Origin: CBDHEY01 sp965262305
GTDB taxonomy: Bacteria; Pseudomonadota; Gammaproteobacteria; Pseudomonadales; Cellvibrionaceae
DNA length: 42,497 nt
Assembly: GCA_965262305.1 (NCBI GenBank)
Contig: CBDHEY010000003.1
Span: forward strand, 1 to 42,497
Reading direction: 5' to 3'
The translations under genes were made by a program, and so were the position numbers. The notes under the pieces are model-generated. The model was not told the DNA's origin. It ran no database searches and saw only the letters and a program-made list of their open reading frames with translations. The first letter of the stretch is position 1; each line of letters starts with the position of its first letter. This document shows positions 18,408 to 27,843 of this stretch, in pieces.

Positions 18408-19400
18408 ATGTTTGACTGGAAGAGTATTACCGAACTAAACACAGAAAAATCAAACAATGTAGACAGCGCTGTTTTATTGCTCGATGAATATTCACTGATT
18501 TCAATTGAAGGACCTGATGCCGTTAAATTTTTGCAAGGACAAGTCACCTGTGATATCGACCAAGTTGAAAAAGGAACGTTTAAGTATGGAGCTCACTGCA
18601 ATCACAAAGGTAGAATGAATAGTAGTTTCTTCGTTGCAAAAACCGGGTCAGAAAGTCTAGGACTACGCGTTCATAAATCTATAGCAGAATTCGCATTTTC
18701 ATCTCTTAAAAAATACATTGTGTTTTCAAAAGCAGATATCAGCTTAAGAAACGATATTGCAATAATAGGTGTGGTAGAAGAAGCAAAAATCAATTCACTC
18801 CTCAAAGCGATTAATTTAACTCTACCTGAATTGGGTCACTCCCTAAACCAATCAGGCATTACGCTATTGCACCATAAAGACTCAAGAATAGAGCTATGGA
18901 TGACTAAAGATAAAATTAAGGAGATTTGCCCTGCGCTTCAATCCACCGGAGCAAGAATAGGCAACAATGAATGGCAGGCGAATAATATCATAAGTGGAAT
19001 AGGAGAAATCCAGCAGCCTCTGGAAGAAACTCTACTGCCCCAAGAGCTAAATATGCATTTAAATGGCGGCATATCCTTCGACAAAGGGTGTTATACCGGT
19101 CAGGAGGTCGTCGCGCGTATTCACTACAAAGGTGCTCAAAAAAAACACATGTACCGATGCCATTTAGACTACTCCGCCAACGATAATATAGAACTATCGC
19201 CTGGCGATGCCATTTTCCACGAGGGGAAAAAATGTGGTCAGATTATAAGCGTGGCACCATCTGTTAACTCCGCGCTAAATTCGAGCTTAGACATTCTCGT
19301 GCTTTGCAACGACAATCTTTATGGTAAAGAAAATATTCACTTAGAAAAAAATACTTCTGCAAATCTGACCTGGCTCACCCTGCCATATGCTATAACTTAG
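18408..19400 (+). CDS. ygfZ: Folate-binding protein YgfZ
   Basis: YgfZ uses tetrahydrofolate and supports assembly or repair of some iron-sulfur enzymes such as MiaB. Of its 330 residues, the signature KGCYTGQEVVARIHYKG (about 226-242) carries the essential cysteine. The N-terminal GcvT-like fold has SIEGPDAVKFLQGQVTCDI. It is divergent from sdhE across 211 bases in which I see no clear element. A 12-base tandem duplication follows its stop. Confidence 0.95.
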   Translation: MFDWKSITELNTEKSNNVDSAVLLLDEYSLISIEGPDAVKFLQGQVTCDIDQVEKGTFKYGAHCNHKGRMNSSFFVAKTGSESLGLRVHKSIAEFAFSSLKKYIVFSKADISLRNDIAIIGVVEEAKINSLLKAINLTLPELGHSLNQSGITLLHHKDSRIELWMTKDKIKEICPALQSTGARIGNNEWQANNIISGIGEIQQPLEETLLPQELNMHLNGGISFDKGCYTGQEVVARIHYKGAQKKHMYRCHLDYSANDNIELSPGDAIFHEGKKCGQIISVAPSVNSALNSSLDILVLCNDNLYGKENIHLEKNTSANLTWLTLPYAIT

Positions 19401-19405
19401 AAAAG

Positions 19406-19429
19406 GCATTTAACTTAGCATTTAACTTA
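19406..19429. repeat. Tandem duplication of 12 bases
   Basis: GCATTTAACTTA occurs twice head to tail between ygfZ and the HDOD gene, just upstream of the latter's ribosome binding site (AGGG). It looks like a slippage duplication. Confidence 0.8.
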
Positions 19430-19443
19430 GGGCAGCCAAAAAT

Positions 19444-20278
19444 ATGAGCAACCTGGCAATTGCAGTATTGCAAGAAGTACAAGAAGCTATAGATAGCGAT
19501 CAACTGGTTTTACCGACCATGCCAGAAATGGCGTTAAAAGTGCGCGAAGTTGCCGAAGACGAAGATGCAATCATTAAAGATTTAGCCGATGTCATATCCA
19601 ATGATGCGGGATTAACCGCACGGATTATTAAGGTGGCGAATAGTCCAATATTTCGGGCACCGAGAGAAATTGAAGACCTCAATATGGCGCTTTCTCGTTT
19701 GGGAATGAAGTACACGAGTAACCTTGCCATTGGGCTTGCAATGGAACAAATGTTCCAAGCAACATCGGATTTTATTGACAGTCGCATGCGAGAGATTTGG
19801 AAAAAATCGAGTGAAATAGCAGGAATGAGCTATGTCCTCTGTAAGCATTTTACGAAACTAAGCCCGGATCAAGCCGCTCTAGCCGGACTCATTCATAAAA
19901 TAGGGGCTCTTCCTATCCTAACATTCGCAGAGGAAAAACCCTCCCTTCTACAAAACGGGATTACATCTGGATAATGTCATCGAAAAAATTCATCCTGCTA
20001 TAGGAACACAAATATTAACAGCGTGGGAATTTCCGATCGAAATTAGAAATATCCCAGAACAATATATTGATCACCAAAGACAAATTGATAAAGCCGACTA
20101 TGGCGACATAGTGACAGTTGCTATGCTGCAAAGCTACACAGGCTGCAAAACCATAGAAAGTGTGGATTTATCAAAAGTGAAAGCCTTTGAAAGGCTCGGC
20201 ATGGATCCATCGATAGATAATGCAGTGGGTGAAGAACTTAGCGAAGAGATGGAAGAAGCCATGGCGATGCTCGGCTAG
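19444..20278 (+). pseudogene. HDOD-domain protein broken by a one-base frameshift
   Basis: HDOD proteins are phosphodiesterase-like domains without full catalytic residues, used in signalling. Frame 1 (from the ATG at 19444) contains LVLPTMPEMALKVREVAED, the typical HDOD start, and reads to a stop at 19974 after KPSLLQNGITSG. The other half continues in the next frame from about 19967 (LDNVIEKIHPAIGTQILTAW) to a stop at 20278. Removing one base near 19966 joins them into a protein of about 277 residues, the usual length. The second half has no start codon of its own. It is either a recent frameshift mutation or a sequencing error. No slippery motif suggests programmed shifting. Confidence 0.85.
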
Positions 20279-20327
20279 TTTTGTAGTTACAGGCGTGCTA
20301 TTCGACCAATCAACTCCCATAAAACAT

Positions 20328-20897
20328 TCAAAAAGTCACGCCGAATGAAAACATTGCTGAATCAATATCCTCTCCATGTTTAATCAATTCAAGTTCAAAG
20401 TGAGTGACTGAATTTCTAACTCCTAAACCCACTCCAGCGTGATAGGTCATATTCGTGCGTTGTATGTCTTGCGAGCTTGAATCCGAATTGACATCAAATT
20501 CGTTATAAATAAAGCTAGCACCGAGCTTTCCTTTTAAATAAAATTTTCCAGAAGAACGCACGGCAAGTCCTAACGAATTAATGACGGTCGATTTATGAAT
20601 AATTTCAACAGATTCTCCAAATATCGTCTCAAAAATCACGTTAGCAAGCTCATCTGCAAAAAGGTTATCATAGGCTTCGAGACGATACTCAGCAGCCAAC
20701 CAATTTTTAAACTTGTAACCAACTTGGAACCCGGCACTTAACGTGTCAAATTTTCTAGTATCACCCGCATACTCAATATCGACAGTACCAGCTCCAAATA
20801 AAAAACCTGCATAAAGTTTATGCGCAGTATTAGCAGACGCATTTGCAATACAAAAAAACAAGAAAAAGAAAAACCTGGCGATGAGTTGGCTATTCAT
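20328..20897 (-). CDS. Small outer-membrane beta-barrel protein
   Basis: 189 residues. A signal peptide (RFFFFLFFCIANASA) precedes alternating strands such as LYAGFLFGAGTVDIEYAG, FQVGYKFKNWLAAEYRLE and YHAGVGLGVRNSVTHFELEL. The protein ends in SFGVTF, with the terminal Phe favoured by the BAM complex. The pattern fits an eight-stranded OmpA/OprF-like barrel (OMP_b-brl type). The function is unknown. A good ribosome binding site (AGAGGG) precedes the ATG. It is convergent with the HDOD pseudogene. Confidence 0.8.
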   Translation of the reverse strand: MNSQLIARFFFFLFFCIANASANTAHKLYAGFLFGAGTVDIEYAGDTRKFDTLSAGFQVGYKFKNWLAAEYRLEAYDNLFADELANVIFETIFGESVEIIHKSTVINSLGLAVRSSGKFYLKGKLGASFIYNEFDVNSDSSSQDIQRTNMTYHAGVGLGVRNSVTHFELELIKHGEDIDSAMFSFGVTF

Positions 20898-21008
20898 TTA
20901 TCCCTCTTGAATGAAACGTATTTAAAAAATAGGCTTAATTCCTGTAATACTTTGGAGATGTTAAAAAATGTTGGGTAAAACAAGTGTAAAAGTATGGTAA
21001 GAAAAATA

Positions 21009-21701
21009 TTACAAATCGGAGATTTGCCAATTGATTTCATCAATACCCTTTGATATCAGATATTCATTTGCTTTACGAAAATGACCATTGCCAAAAAAAC
21101 CGCGATGTGCAGAAAGAGGAGAAGGGTGAGGCGATTTCAAAACACAATGGCGCGAAGCATCAATCACCGCACCTTTCTTTTGTGCATAACTGCCCCACAA
21201 TAGAAAAACGATATTTTCTCGTTGTTGATTTAGCAGTGAAATGACTTTATCGGTAAACGTCTCCCAGCCTTTTCCCTGATGAGACCCTGCCTTAGCTTGC
21301 TCAACAGTTAAGGTCGCATTTAACAACAAAACACCCTGCTCCGCCCATTGCTGTAAGCACCCATGACTCGGTATAGGAAAACCATACTCTTGATGTATTT
21401 CTTTATAAATATTTTGTAGCGATGGCGGTAAAGGAACGCCCGGCTGTACAGAAAAACATAAACCGTGAGCTTGATTAGGGCCATGGTATGGATCCTGCCC
21501 TAGAATCACGACCTTGACATGCGAAAATGGTGTTGTATTTAACGCGTTAAATATTTGCGACCCGGGAGGATAAACCGTTTTACCCAAGGCTTTTTGTTCT
21601 TGCAAAAAACCCTTAAGCGACTGCATGTAAGGCTGCTGAAATTCAGTCTCTAATTGAGATAACCAGCTATCGTGAAGTTTTATACTGGATGAATTCGTCA
21701 T
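21009..21701 (-). CDS. ung: Uracil-DNA glycosylase
   Basis: Ung removes uracil from DNA at the first step of base excision repair. The catalytic water-activating Asp lies in GQDPYHGPNQAHGLCFSV and the uracil-binding His in SPHPSPLSAHRGFFGNGHF. The internal LLNATLTVEQAKAGSH is also conserved. The length of 230 residues is normal. It begins 31 bases after the lysS stop and may be read from the prfB-lysS transcript. Confidence 0.98.
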   Translation of the reverse strand: MTNSSSIKLHDSWLSQLETEFQQPYMQSLKGFLQEQKALGKTVYPPGSQIFNALNTTPFSHVKVVILGQDPYHGPNQAHGLCFSVQPGVPLPPSLQNIYKEIHQEYGFPIPSHGCLQQWAEQGVLLLNATLTVEQAKAGSHQGKGWETFTDKVISLLNQQRENIVFLLWGSYAQKKGAVIDASRHCVLKSPHPSPLSAHRGFFGNGHFRKANEYLISKGIDEINWQISDL

Positions 21702-21732
21702 AGGCTTCCAAGATTAACGAAACAGCAGTGGC

Positions 21733-23241
21733 TTACTCTGGCCGCATATGTGGAAACAATAATACATCTCGAATCGATGGTGAATCTGTTAACAACATCA
21801 CCAGTCGATCGATGCCGATACCTTCGCCTGCTGTTGGCGGTAAACCATATTCTAGCGCGCGAATATAATCAGCATCAAAATGCATGGCTTCGTTATCACC
21901 TGCATCTTTTTCAGCGACCTGTGCTTGGAATCGTTCTGCCTGATCTTCTGCATCATTTAGCTCGGAAAACCCATTAGCAATTTCTCGCCCACCCACAAAG
22001 AATTCAAACCGGTCCGTCACGAAAGGGTTTTCATCATTGCGTCGTGCCAGAGGTGAAACTTCCGTCGGATATTCCGTGATAAAAGTCGGATCATCTAAGC
22101 GATGTTCAACCGTTTTTTCAAATATTTCAATCTGAACTTTACCCAAACCCCAGATATCTTTTAACGGAATTCCTAGCCCTTCAGCAATGGATTTAGCGCC
22201 ATTCAAATCTGATAGCTTTTCTGCTTCGATATCTGAATTAAATTCGAGAATAGAATCAAACACCGAAAGACGTCTAAAGGGTTTGGCAAAGTCATATACC
22301 TTTTCTTCAACCACATCACCTTCGGCATTTCTTGTCGTGTTTGAAATAGATGTAGTACCAATCACTTCTTCACAAATGCCTCGCAGCATGTCTTCCGTTA
22401 AATCCATCAAGTCATTGTAATCTGCATAAGCCTGATAAAACTCCAACATGGTGAATTCTGGATTATGTCTCGTCGACAAGCCTTCATTTCTGAAGTTACG
22501 GTTAATTTCAAATACACGTTCGAAACCGCCCACCACCAAGCGTTTTAAATACAGCTCTGGCGCTATACGCAGAAACATATCAATATCTAATGCATTGTGG
22601 TGCGTTTCAAATGGACGCGCTGTTGCACCACCAGGAATAGCTTGCAACATCGGCGTTTCTACTTCCAAAAACGTTTTGTTGTTTAGATAGCGACGAATAA
22701 AGTCGACCACTCGCGAACGCGTTACAAAGGTATCACGTACTTCTGGATTCACAATAAGATCAACATAGCGTTGGCGATAACGAATTTCTTGATCCGCCAA
22801 GCCGTGATATTTGTCGGGTAAAGGTCGCAGCGATTTTGTCAACAATTGATACTCATCAAGATTGACATAAAGATCACCTTTACCGGATTTATGCAAAACG
22901 CCTTTAACACCAATAATATCGCCTAAGTCTAACGACTTGGCAAAAGGCCTCGCTTCTTTGGTAACGTATAATTGAATCTGCCCCGAGCCATCTTGTAAAA
23001 CCATAAAAGCGCCACGACTGCGAATCACTCTACCCGCAACACTGACAATTTCATTTAAGCTTTCAAGTTCTTCTTTCGTTTTTTCACCAAAAGCACCTTG
23101 TAATGCTTTTGCCTGATTTTCTGGACGAAATTCATTGGGAAAAGTCGTGCCTTCTTGCTCGCGCAAACCTTGTAATTTCGCGCGGCGCTCAGCAATCAAC
23201 TTGTTTTCATCTTGAGGTTCGTTACTGGTTTCGTTTGACAT
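21733..23241 (-). CDS. lysS: Lysyl-tRNA synthetase, class II
   Basis: Charges tRNA-Lys. The OB-fold anticodon-binding domain (about 60-165) contains RVIRSRGAFMVLQDGSG. Class II motif 2 is FRNEGLSTRHNPEFTMLEFYQAY and motif 3 is GEGIGIDRLVMLL near the C-terminus. The 502 residues match E. coli LysS (505). It follows prfB by 26 bases, the order seen in E. coli and Pseudomonas. Confidence 0.98.
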   Translation of the reverse strand: MSNETSNEPQDENKLIAERRAKLQGLREQEGTTFPNEFRPENQAKALQGAFGEKTKEELESLNEIVSVAGRVIRSRGAFMVLQDGSGQIQLYVTKEARPFAKSLDLGDIIGVKGVLHKSGKGDLYVNLDEYQLLTKSLRPLPDKYHGLADQEIRYRQRYVDLIVNPEVRDTFVTRSRVVDFIRRYLNNKTFLEVETPMLQAIPGGATARPFETHHNALDIDMFLRIAPELYLKRLVVGGFERVFEINRNFRNEGLSTRHNPEFTMLEFYQAYADYNDLMDLTEDMLRGICEEVIGTTSISNTTRNAEGDVVEEKVYDFAKPFRRLSVFDSILEFNSDIEAEKLSDLNGAKSIAEGLGIPLKDIWGLGKVQIEIFEKTVEHRLDDPTFITEYPTEVSPLARRNDENPFVTDRFEFFVGGREIANGFSELNDAEDQAERFQAQVAEKDAGDNEAMHFDADYIRALEYGLPPTAGEGIGIDRLVMLLTDSPSIRDVLLFPHMRPE

Positions 23242-23267
23242 CCCAAAAGTCCTAAAATAATTGTGAT

Positions 23268-24363
23268 TTAAAGCCCAGCTTTTAAGCTGGCTTCAATAAA
23301 TTGGTCTAGATCGCCATCAAGTACATTCTGACAATTACTGGTTTGCACGGCAGTGCGAAGGTCTTTAATTCGCTGGTCGTCCAGCACATAAGAACGAATT
23401 TGACTGCCCCAGCCGATATCTGCCTTGGTATCTTCCAAAGCTTGCTTTTCCGCATTCCGTTTTTGAATTTCTAATTCGTAAAGACGTGCACGGAGCATTT
23501 TCCAGGCCTGATCTCGGTTAGCATGTTGCGAACGCTGGCTTTGGCATTCTACTACCGTGTTGGTCGGCTCGTGCGTTAAACGTACCGCAGAATCGGTTTT
23601 GTTAACATGCTGCCCACCAGCACCCGAGGCACGATAGGTATCGGTCCGCACATCGGCAGGATTTATGTCGATTTCAATATCATCATCGATTTCAGGAGAT
23701 ACAAAAACCGAACAAAAAGAGGTATGACGACGATTACCCGAATCAAATGGAGATTTTCTTACCAAACGATGCACACCCGTTTCGGTGCGCAACCAACCGT
23801 AAGCATATTCACCTTCAAAACGAATCGTGGCACTTTTAATCCCCGCTACTTCACCGGGCGAAGCTTCTTCTAGTGTGGTCTTGAACCCCTTGGCTTCACC
23901 CCAGCGCAAATACATTCGCAACACCATTTCAGCCCAGTCTTGGGCCTCGGTCCCACCAGAGCCCGACTGAATCACCAAGAATGAATTATTAAGATCCATC
24001 TCACCCGAAAACATACGGCGAAACTCCAGCTTTTCAAGATCTTCTTTTAAGCTATCAATTTCACCAATGACATCATTAAAACTGTCTTCGTCTTGCTCTT
24101 CAACCGCCATATCGATTAAGTCACGACAATCAACAATACCCTGATCCATTGTGTCTATGGTACTCACCACGACTTCTAAAGACGATCGCTCTTTTCCGAG
24201 TGCTTGAGCACGATCTGGTTCGTTCCACACATCCGGCTCACCCAGCTCAAGCTCTACCTCCGTTAACCGCTCTTTTTTAGCGTCATAGTCAAAGATACCC
24301 CCGAAGCACATCAGTGCGTGCCTGCATATCATTGAGCTGATTTAAAAGCGGGTTAATTTCCAT
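23268..24363 (-). CDS. prfB: Peptide chain release factor 2, made by programmed +1 frameshift
   Basis: RF2 recognises UAA and UGA. The 24-codon first frame starts at the ATG at 24363 (MEINPLLNQLNDMQARTD, then VLRGYL) and reaches an in-frame TGA at 24291-24289. After a +1 slip on CTT the second frame begins DYDAKKERLTEVELELGEPD and runs to 23268, giving 364 residues (E. coli 365). The stop-recognition tripeptide is in RKSPFDSG and the catalytic GGQ in ASGAGGQHVNKTDS. Low RF2 lets the ribosome pause at UGA and shift, giving autoregulation. Annotating only the long second frame would lose the true N-terminus. Confidence 0.98.
24288..24303 (-). promoter_or_regulatory. prfB programmed +1 frameshift signal
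   Basis: On the minus strand this reads CGGGGGTATCTTTGAC: an internal Shine-Dalgarno-like G run, the slippery CTT, the UGA stop and a 3' C. It differs from the E. coli signal only in the first base. Confidence 0.95.
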
Positions 24364-24562
24364 AAAGCGTCTCTGTACTCTAGTTAAAAGGGGAATTTAA
24401 TCGAGCCGCGTATTGTACATGAGCCATGGATTCACCTCCACTTTAACCCAAAAGAATCGGCTCTCAGCAACTTTTATCGCAAAAAATAGACAATACTTTC
24501 AAATTAACATGTGAGCAAAATAACAATTATTTACTTAAATAACATAGTGTTACAGTATCTAT

Positions 24563-24590
24563 TTGACAAAAAACATTATAAAACTAAAAT
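24563..24590 (+). promoter_or_regulatory. Sigma-70-type promoter
   Basis: TTGACA (24563-24568), a 16-base spacer and TAAAAT (24585-24590), pointing towards the small gene at 24650. Predicted transcription start is near 24597. The rest of 24364-24649 is AT-rich and shows nothing else clear. Confidence 0.5.
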
Positions 24591-24649
24591 AACTTATTGA
24601 ATTAGATACATTCGTTAAAACGGTCGATTTGACCACCAAACAAATAATA

Positions 24650-24904
24650 ATGGTGACAATTGTGGAATTTATCGAAGCCAAAAACCCAGAATGGTTAGAT
24701 ATGTGGTCAGAATTAAGCGCACACCCACTTAACAATGGTGACCCTATTTGCTTATTTAAAGAAAGAGCCTGGGAATACATGGGCTCCACGCAAGACCATC
24801 ACCACCTAAGGCATCGATTGCACCCTAAGACCCAAACCGAAGAATTCGTATATATTGAAAGAAGACGTTCTTGCCTGCCGCAAGCCTGGCGCTGGATTGC
24901 TTAA
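24650..24904 (+). CDS. Small His-rich protein of unknown function
   Basis: 84 residues that I cannot assign to a family. The composition looks like a real folded protein: EAKNPEWLDMWSELSAHP, a central KERAWEYMGST, then the His/Arg-rich DHHHLRHRLHPKT followed by EEFVYIERRR. The spacing of histidines could bind metal or nucleic acid, which is inference only. The ATG at 24650 is preferred over an in-frame TTG at 24629; neither has a good ribosome binding site. A good promoter lies upstream. The last residues run straight into a transposase remnant in the same frame after the stop, so the native C-terminus may have been replaced. Confidence 0.5.
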   Translation: MVTIVEFIEAKNPEWLDMWSELSAHPLNNGDPICLFKERAWEYMGSTQDHHHLRHRLHPKTQTEEFVYIERRRSCLPQAWRWIA

Positions 24905-25084
24905 CTAACCCGCCTTAATATCGATACCGAGAAATGGATTGAGCATGTGAAACACTTTGGAAGATCTTATGGTCGTGCGGCCGGTTCGAAAGAAAAACTA
25001 AAAGCATTTGCAGAAAATTTTAAACCTAAAGATTATCTTGGTGCTTGGTGTAAAGGTACCAGAATTAATCTTACTACCACTTAA
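24905..25084 (+). pseudogene. C-terminal remnant of a REP-associated/Y1-type transposase
   Basis: 59 open codons before a stop at 25084, without a start codon, in frame with the preceding small gene's stop. LTRLNIDTEKWIEHVKHFG, then RSYGRAAGSKEKLKAFAENF, resembles from memory the C-termini of IS200-like, REP-associated tyrosine transposases (pattern PIL-RLNID-W-KH-GR-Y-RA-GS). The catalytic HUH and Tyr parts are absent, and no terminal repeats were found. Confidence 0.45.
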
Positions 25085-25201
25085 TATCGAAGCACACTGA
25101 CATTGTCTGTACTTTAATATTCTAGATTAGAAATTCAAGAGCTAAAATTGCAGCTAGCGATCAATTACATTATCTTTTTTGGACAATACTTCTGTATTTA
25201 A

Positions 25202-25327
25202 GTACTTCATGTAACGCCTAAAGCTGCGAAGTCTCAACCGATATCTGAACCTGCAATTCAAAAGATTCAAGATATTAATTTTTATGACCAAAAGCTTTAT
25301 GAATATTCCTTAAACATGCTCGACTAG
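25202..25327 (+). pseudogene. Possible sulfotransferase C-terminal fragment
   Basis: A 41-codon open stretch without a start, ending EPAIQKIQDINFYDQKLYEY, then SLNMLD and a stop. The pattern of a helix followed by N-x-x-D-x-x-LYEY resembles the C-terminal end of Sulfotransfer_2-type proteins and the NDMVLYERGLKLL segment of the intact sulfotransferase at 27.9 kb. The upstream part is unrecognisable. The rest of 25085-25355 shows nothing else. Confidence 0.3.
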
Positions 25328-25355
25328 CTTAAAATTTGCGAAACTGAGGCTCTTT

Positions 25356-26990
25356 TTAGTCTTCTTGAAAATAAAAATTGTACCACTCTCGCTCTTTTGC
25401 ATTGAGTGATTGCATTGAAAAGTCTCTGTGAAGTGTGGTTAGCCAATCACTAAGTAGTGATTTCATTTCAGATGCTTGCTCTGGTATTTCAGCTATAAGA
25501 TTTTTTTCCTCCGGATCTTCTGAGGAGAAATCGAATAAAAATTCACGCTCTGTTCCGGCATTAATATATTTCCAGTCCCCTAATCGAACAGCAGTCTGAT
25601 TCCAAAATCGCCAAAAAATGGGCCTTTGATTTAAATAATCACTGTTTCCTGTTAGTGCAGGAAGTAAATCAACACCGTCCAAAGACGATAAATTTTCCTC
25701 GTCCAAGCCAGCCGCTTTTAAAGCAGTAAAAACAGTATCTAAACTCAGCACGGGCGCATCAACCACCGTATTTCCTGGAATCACTTCAGGCCACTGCATT
25801 AAAAATGGTACGCGTATTCCCCCTTCGCTTAACATACCTTTTTCACCGATTAAAGGAGTATTGAGGGAACCATTCCATTCTTCAGTATTATCGGACAAGG
25901 GCGCGTCCGTTAAATCGTTACCTAGTGGCGCCCCGTTATCGCTCATAAAAACAATAATTGTATTTTCTAATATGCCATATTGTTCTAGTTTTTGAATTAC
26001 TTGCCCTACTCCGTCATCAATAGCTTTGACCATGGCCAATGCATTCTGTCTTCTGATCTGATCCACATTAGCAAATAAATTAAGGTCTGACTGTCTAGAG
26101 GCTAAGGGTACATGGGGAGCGAAATGTGCAACTTGCAAAAGAAACGGATCTCGCCAATTTCGATCAATAAAAGAATTTGCCGCTTGCGAAATTGCCGTTA
26201 ATCGGTAAATAGGGTTTTCAACATAAGTAGGCGTGATTGAATTCCCATTAAAATCGAAATTAGCCCAATAGCTTCTTATATAGCCCGTATAAACGTCATC
26301 ATAACCGCGATTATTTGCAAAATAAGGCGTTAAGGTTTCTTGACTTAAATCGGAAAAAGCAAATTCATTAGGCTCAGACTCTGGAAACGTTTCCCGAAAC
26401 CAATCTCTTGAATTTTGGTCGATGTCCAAGTGCCACTTTCCAACCATTCCAGTTGTATAGCCTAGAGATTTAAATCTATCTCCAATAGTCACAACATCGA
26501 GAGGAAGCGGAGTAAAGCGCCCATCATCGACCCCAAAACGCTGTTGATAGACCCCGGAATAGAGACCCGCTCTAGAGGGTACACACTGGGGCGCGGTAAC
26601 ATACCCTTGCGTGAATCTAGCGCCATTTTGTGCAATCGTGTCGATATTAGGTGTGATCACTTCACTTCCAAATTGATTAACACCAATGTCGCGATACCCT
26701 TGATCATCAGTGAAAAAAATTACAACATTTGGGAGAGCGTCCTGATTATCACTATCATTGCCTCTCGGAGATTCTGTAGTTTGAGGCGTTTGAGTAGGAG
26801 TCGGTGTGGATTGGAATGTTTGTATCGCTTGCGGCGTGTTGGTAGGATTAGGAGTAAAGCGCTCCATATCTATATCAATCGATGGAACGGTCGCATTCAA
26901 ATCACTTTCTGTTGATTCTTCTCCACCACCACACGAAACAATGAATAAAACAATAAACAGATAATAAATAAATCTAATGAGAGATCTCAT
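25356..26990 (-). CDS. Lipoprotein sulfatase (formylglycine type)
   Basis: Type I sulfatases hydrolyse sulfate esters. Residues 1-20 form a lipoprotein signal ending in the lipobox FIVSC (Cys20). A Thr/Pro/Gln-rich linker (about 45-80, repeated TPTPTQTPQ-like text) precedes the sulfatase domain. Metal-binding TDDQGYRDIG is at 94-103. The formylglycine site is CVPSR (Cys136, Arg140), so an FGE or anSME enzyme is needed for activity. FMSDNGAP supplies the distal metal site. The ATG at 26990 has AAAGGA nine bases upstream; an in-frame start at 27056 would bury the signal peptide. The substrate cannot be told; marine polysaccharides are the usual targets of such surface lipoproteins. A sulfotransferase gene lies 0.9 kb away. 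Confidence 0.9.
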   Translation of the reverse strand: MRSLIRFIYYLFIVLFIVSCGGGEESTESDLNATVPSIDIDMERFTPNPTNTPQAIQTFQSTPTPTQTPQTTESPRGNDSDNQDALPNVVIFFTDDQGYRDIGVNQFGSEVITPNIDTIAQNGARFTQGYVTAPQCVPSRAGLYSGVYQQRFGVDDGRFTPLPLDVVTIGDRFKSLGYTTGMVGKWHLDIDQNSRDWFRETFPESEPNEFAFSDLSQETLTPYFANNRGYDDVYTGYIRSYWANFDFNGNSITPTYVENPIYRLTAISQAANSFIDRNWRDPFLLQVAHFAPHVPLASRQSDLNLFANVDQIRRQNALAMVKAIDDGVGQVIQKLEQYGILENTIIVFMSDNGAPLGNDLTDAPLSDNTEEWNGSLNTPLIGEKGMLSEGGIRVPFLMQWPEVIPGNTVVDAPVLSLDTVFTALKAAGLDEENLSSLDGVDLLPALTGNSDYLNQRPIFWRFWNQTAVRLGDWKYINAGTEREFLFDFSSEDPEEKNLIAEIPEQASEMKSLLSDWLTTLHRDFSMQSLNAKEREWYNFYFQED

Positions 26991-27143
26991 TTTATTTTGT
27001 CCTTTGTAAATCGCCAATACATCCCAACAACTCAATTGCTTGGTACGAAATAACACACCAAACTGACTAGCAGACTACCACGTAAATTGGTTTAAATAAT
27101 GATATCTTGTAACAGACTTAAATAAAACCTTCAGGACAAACCC

Positions 27144-27275
27144 CTAATTCGCGCACTCGAAGTCAATCAAATAAACCTGCGGTGTTGACTCACTGATCAT
27201 TTTCGCAAACAACATGGCTCTAGGGTAAATTCCTTTCCAAAGACGCCAGACCGAAGCATGAGAGCAAAAACCAAC
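27144..27275 (-). pseudogene. Possible C-terminal fragment of a Kdo/InaA-type kinase
   Basis: 44 codons without a start and closed by a stop: SVWRLWKGIYPRAMLFAKMI, then STPQVYLIDFECAN. The spacing of H, YP, F and LIDFE resembles the C-terminal part of LPS-kinase/InaA proteins (H-x(n)-YPKHIF-x(n)-LIDLEK) as I remember it. It is too short for certainty. Nothing else clear is seen in 27057-27345. Confidence 0.28.
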
Positions 27276-27345
27276 CTATATATTCAGCGGCGGGTTACTG
27301 CTGTTCAATATAATTTACATAGTTTTCTGCATTAGTTGAGGTTTC

Positions 27346-27522
27346 TTACGAAAAGCACGACCTGGTTACCTGATACCCCAAAGCAATAGAACCTTTCGCT
27401 CGTTGATCTTCAAATTTTCCGTTAACAGATTGCTTACTTGGAGAATTGGAGTTGTTGAAGCAGCTATCGCCACAAACATCGGTGAAAAAAGCTAGTAAAG
27501 CCATTAATGCTAGAATTTTCAT
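27346..27522 (-). CDS. Doubtful small secreted protein
   Basis: 58 residues starting MKILALMALLAFFTDVCG, which looks like a signal peptide, followed by a short polar part with Cys and Asn/Ser (DSCFNNSNSPSKQSVNGKF). No recognisable family. There is no clear ribosome binding site, and the surroundings hold gene fragments, so it may be the start of a decayed gene. Confidence 0.3.
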   Translation of the reverse strand: MKILALMALLAFFTDVCGDSCFNNSNSPSKQSVNGKFEDQRAKGSIALGYQVTRSCFS

Positions 27523-27843
27523 ATCTTGCACGCCTATAAAAGCCCAGAATTTAAGCAAAACTTATTTAAAAAGAATCAATAAAGTAAACTGGGTTCTATT
27601 GTTTGTGTTTAAAACAACCTGAGTCCATTATTCGCACTTCTCTAATATGTGATGTATTGTAAGTCTCAAGTTTTTTAATAATCGAGCAACTTTCAGCATA
27701 ATTCGATTCTCCTTATAATAATTTGTCGTATAATCAGAATTACACTAAAAAAGCGCGCTTCAGCAGAAATCTGACAGCTGCAGTTACTCTAAGAAGGTCA
27801 GTTCAATTAATTTTGCAGTAAATAAATTCCCCTCGCAAAGTGA

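Noticed and set aside
19966..19974. Programmed frameshifting in the HDOD gene
   Set aside because: There is no slippery heptamer, internal ribosome-binding-like stimulator or downstream structure as in prfB; a plain mutation or sequencing error is simpler.
26544..26915. Plus-strand frame of 123 codons opposite the sulfatase
   Set aside because: It lies antisense to the linker and formylglycine region of a clear sulfatase and has no recognisable features.
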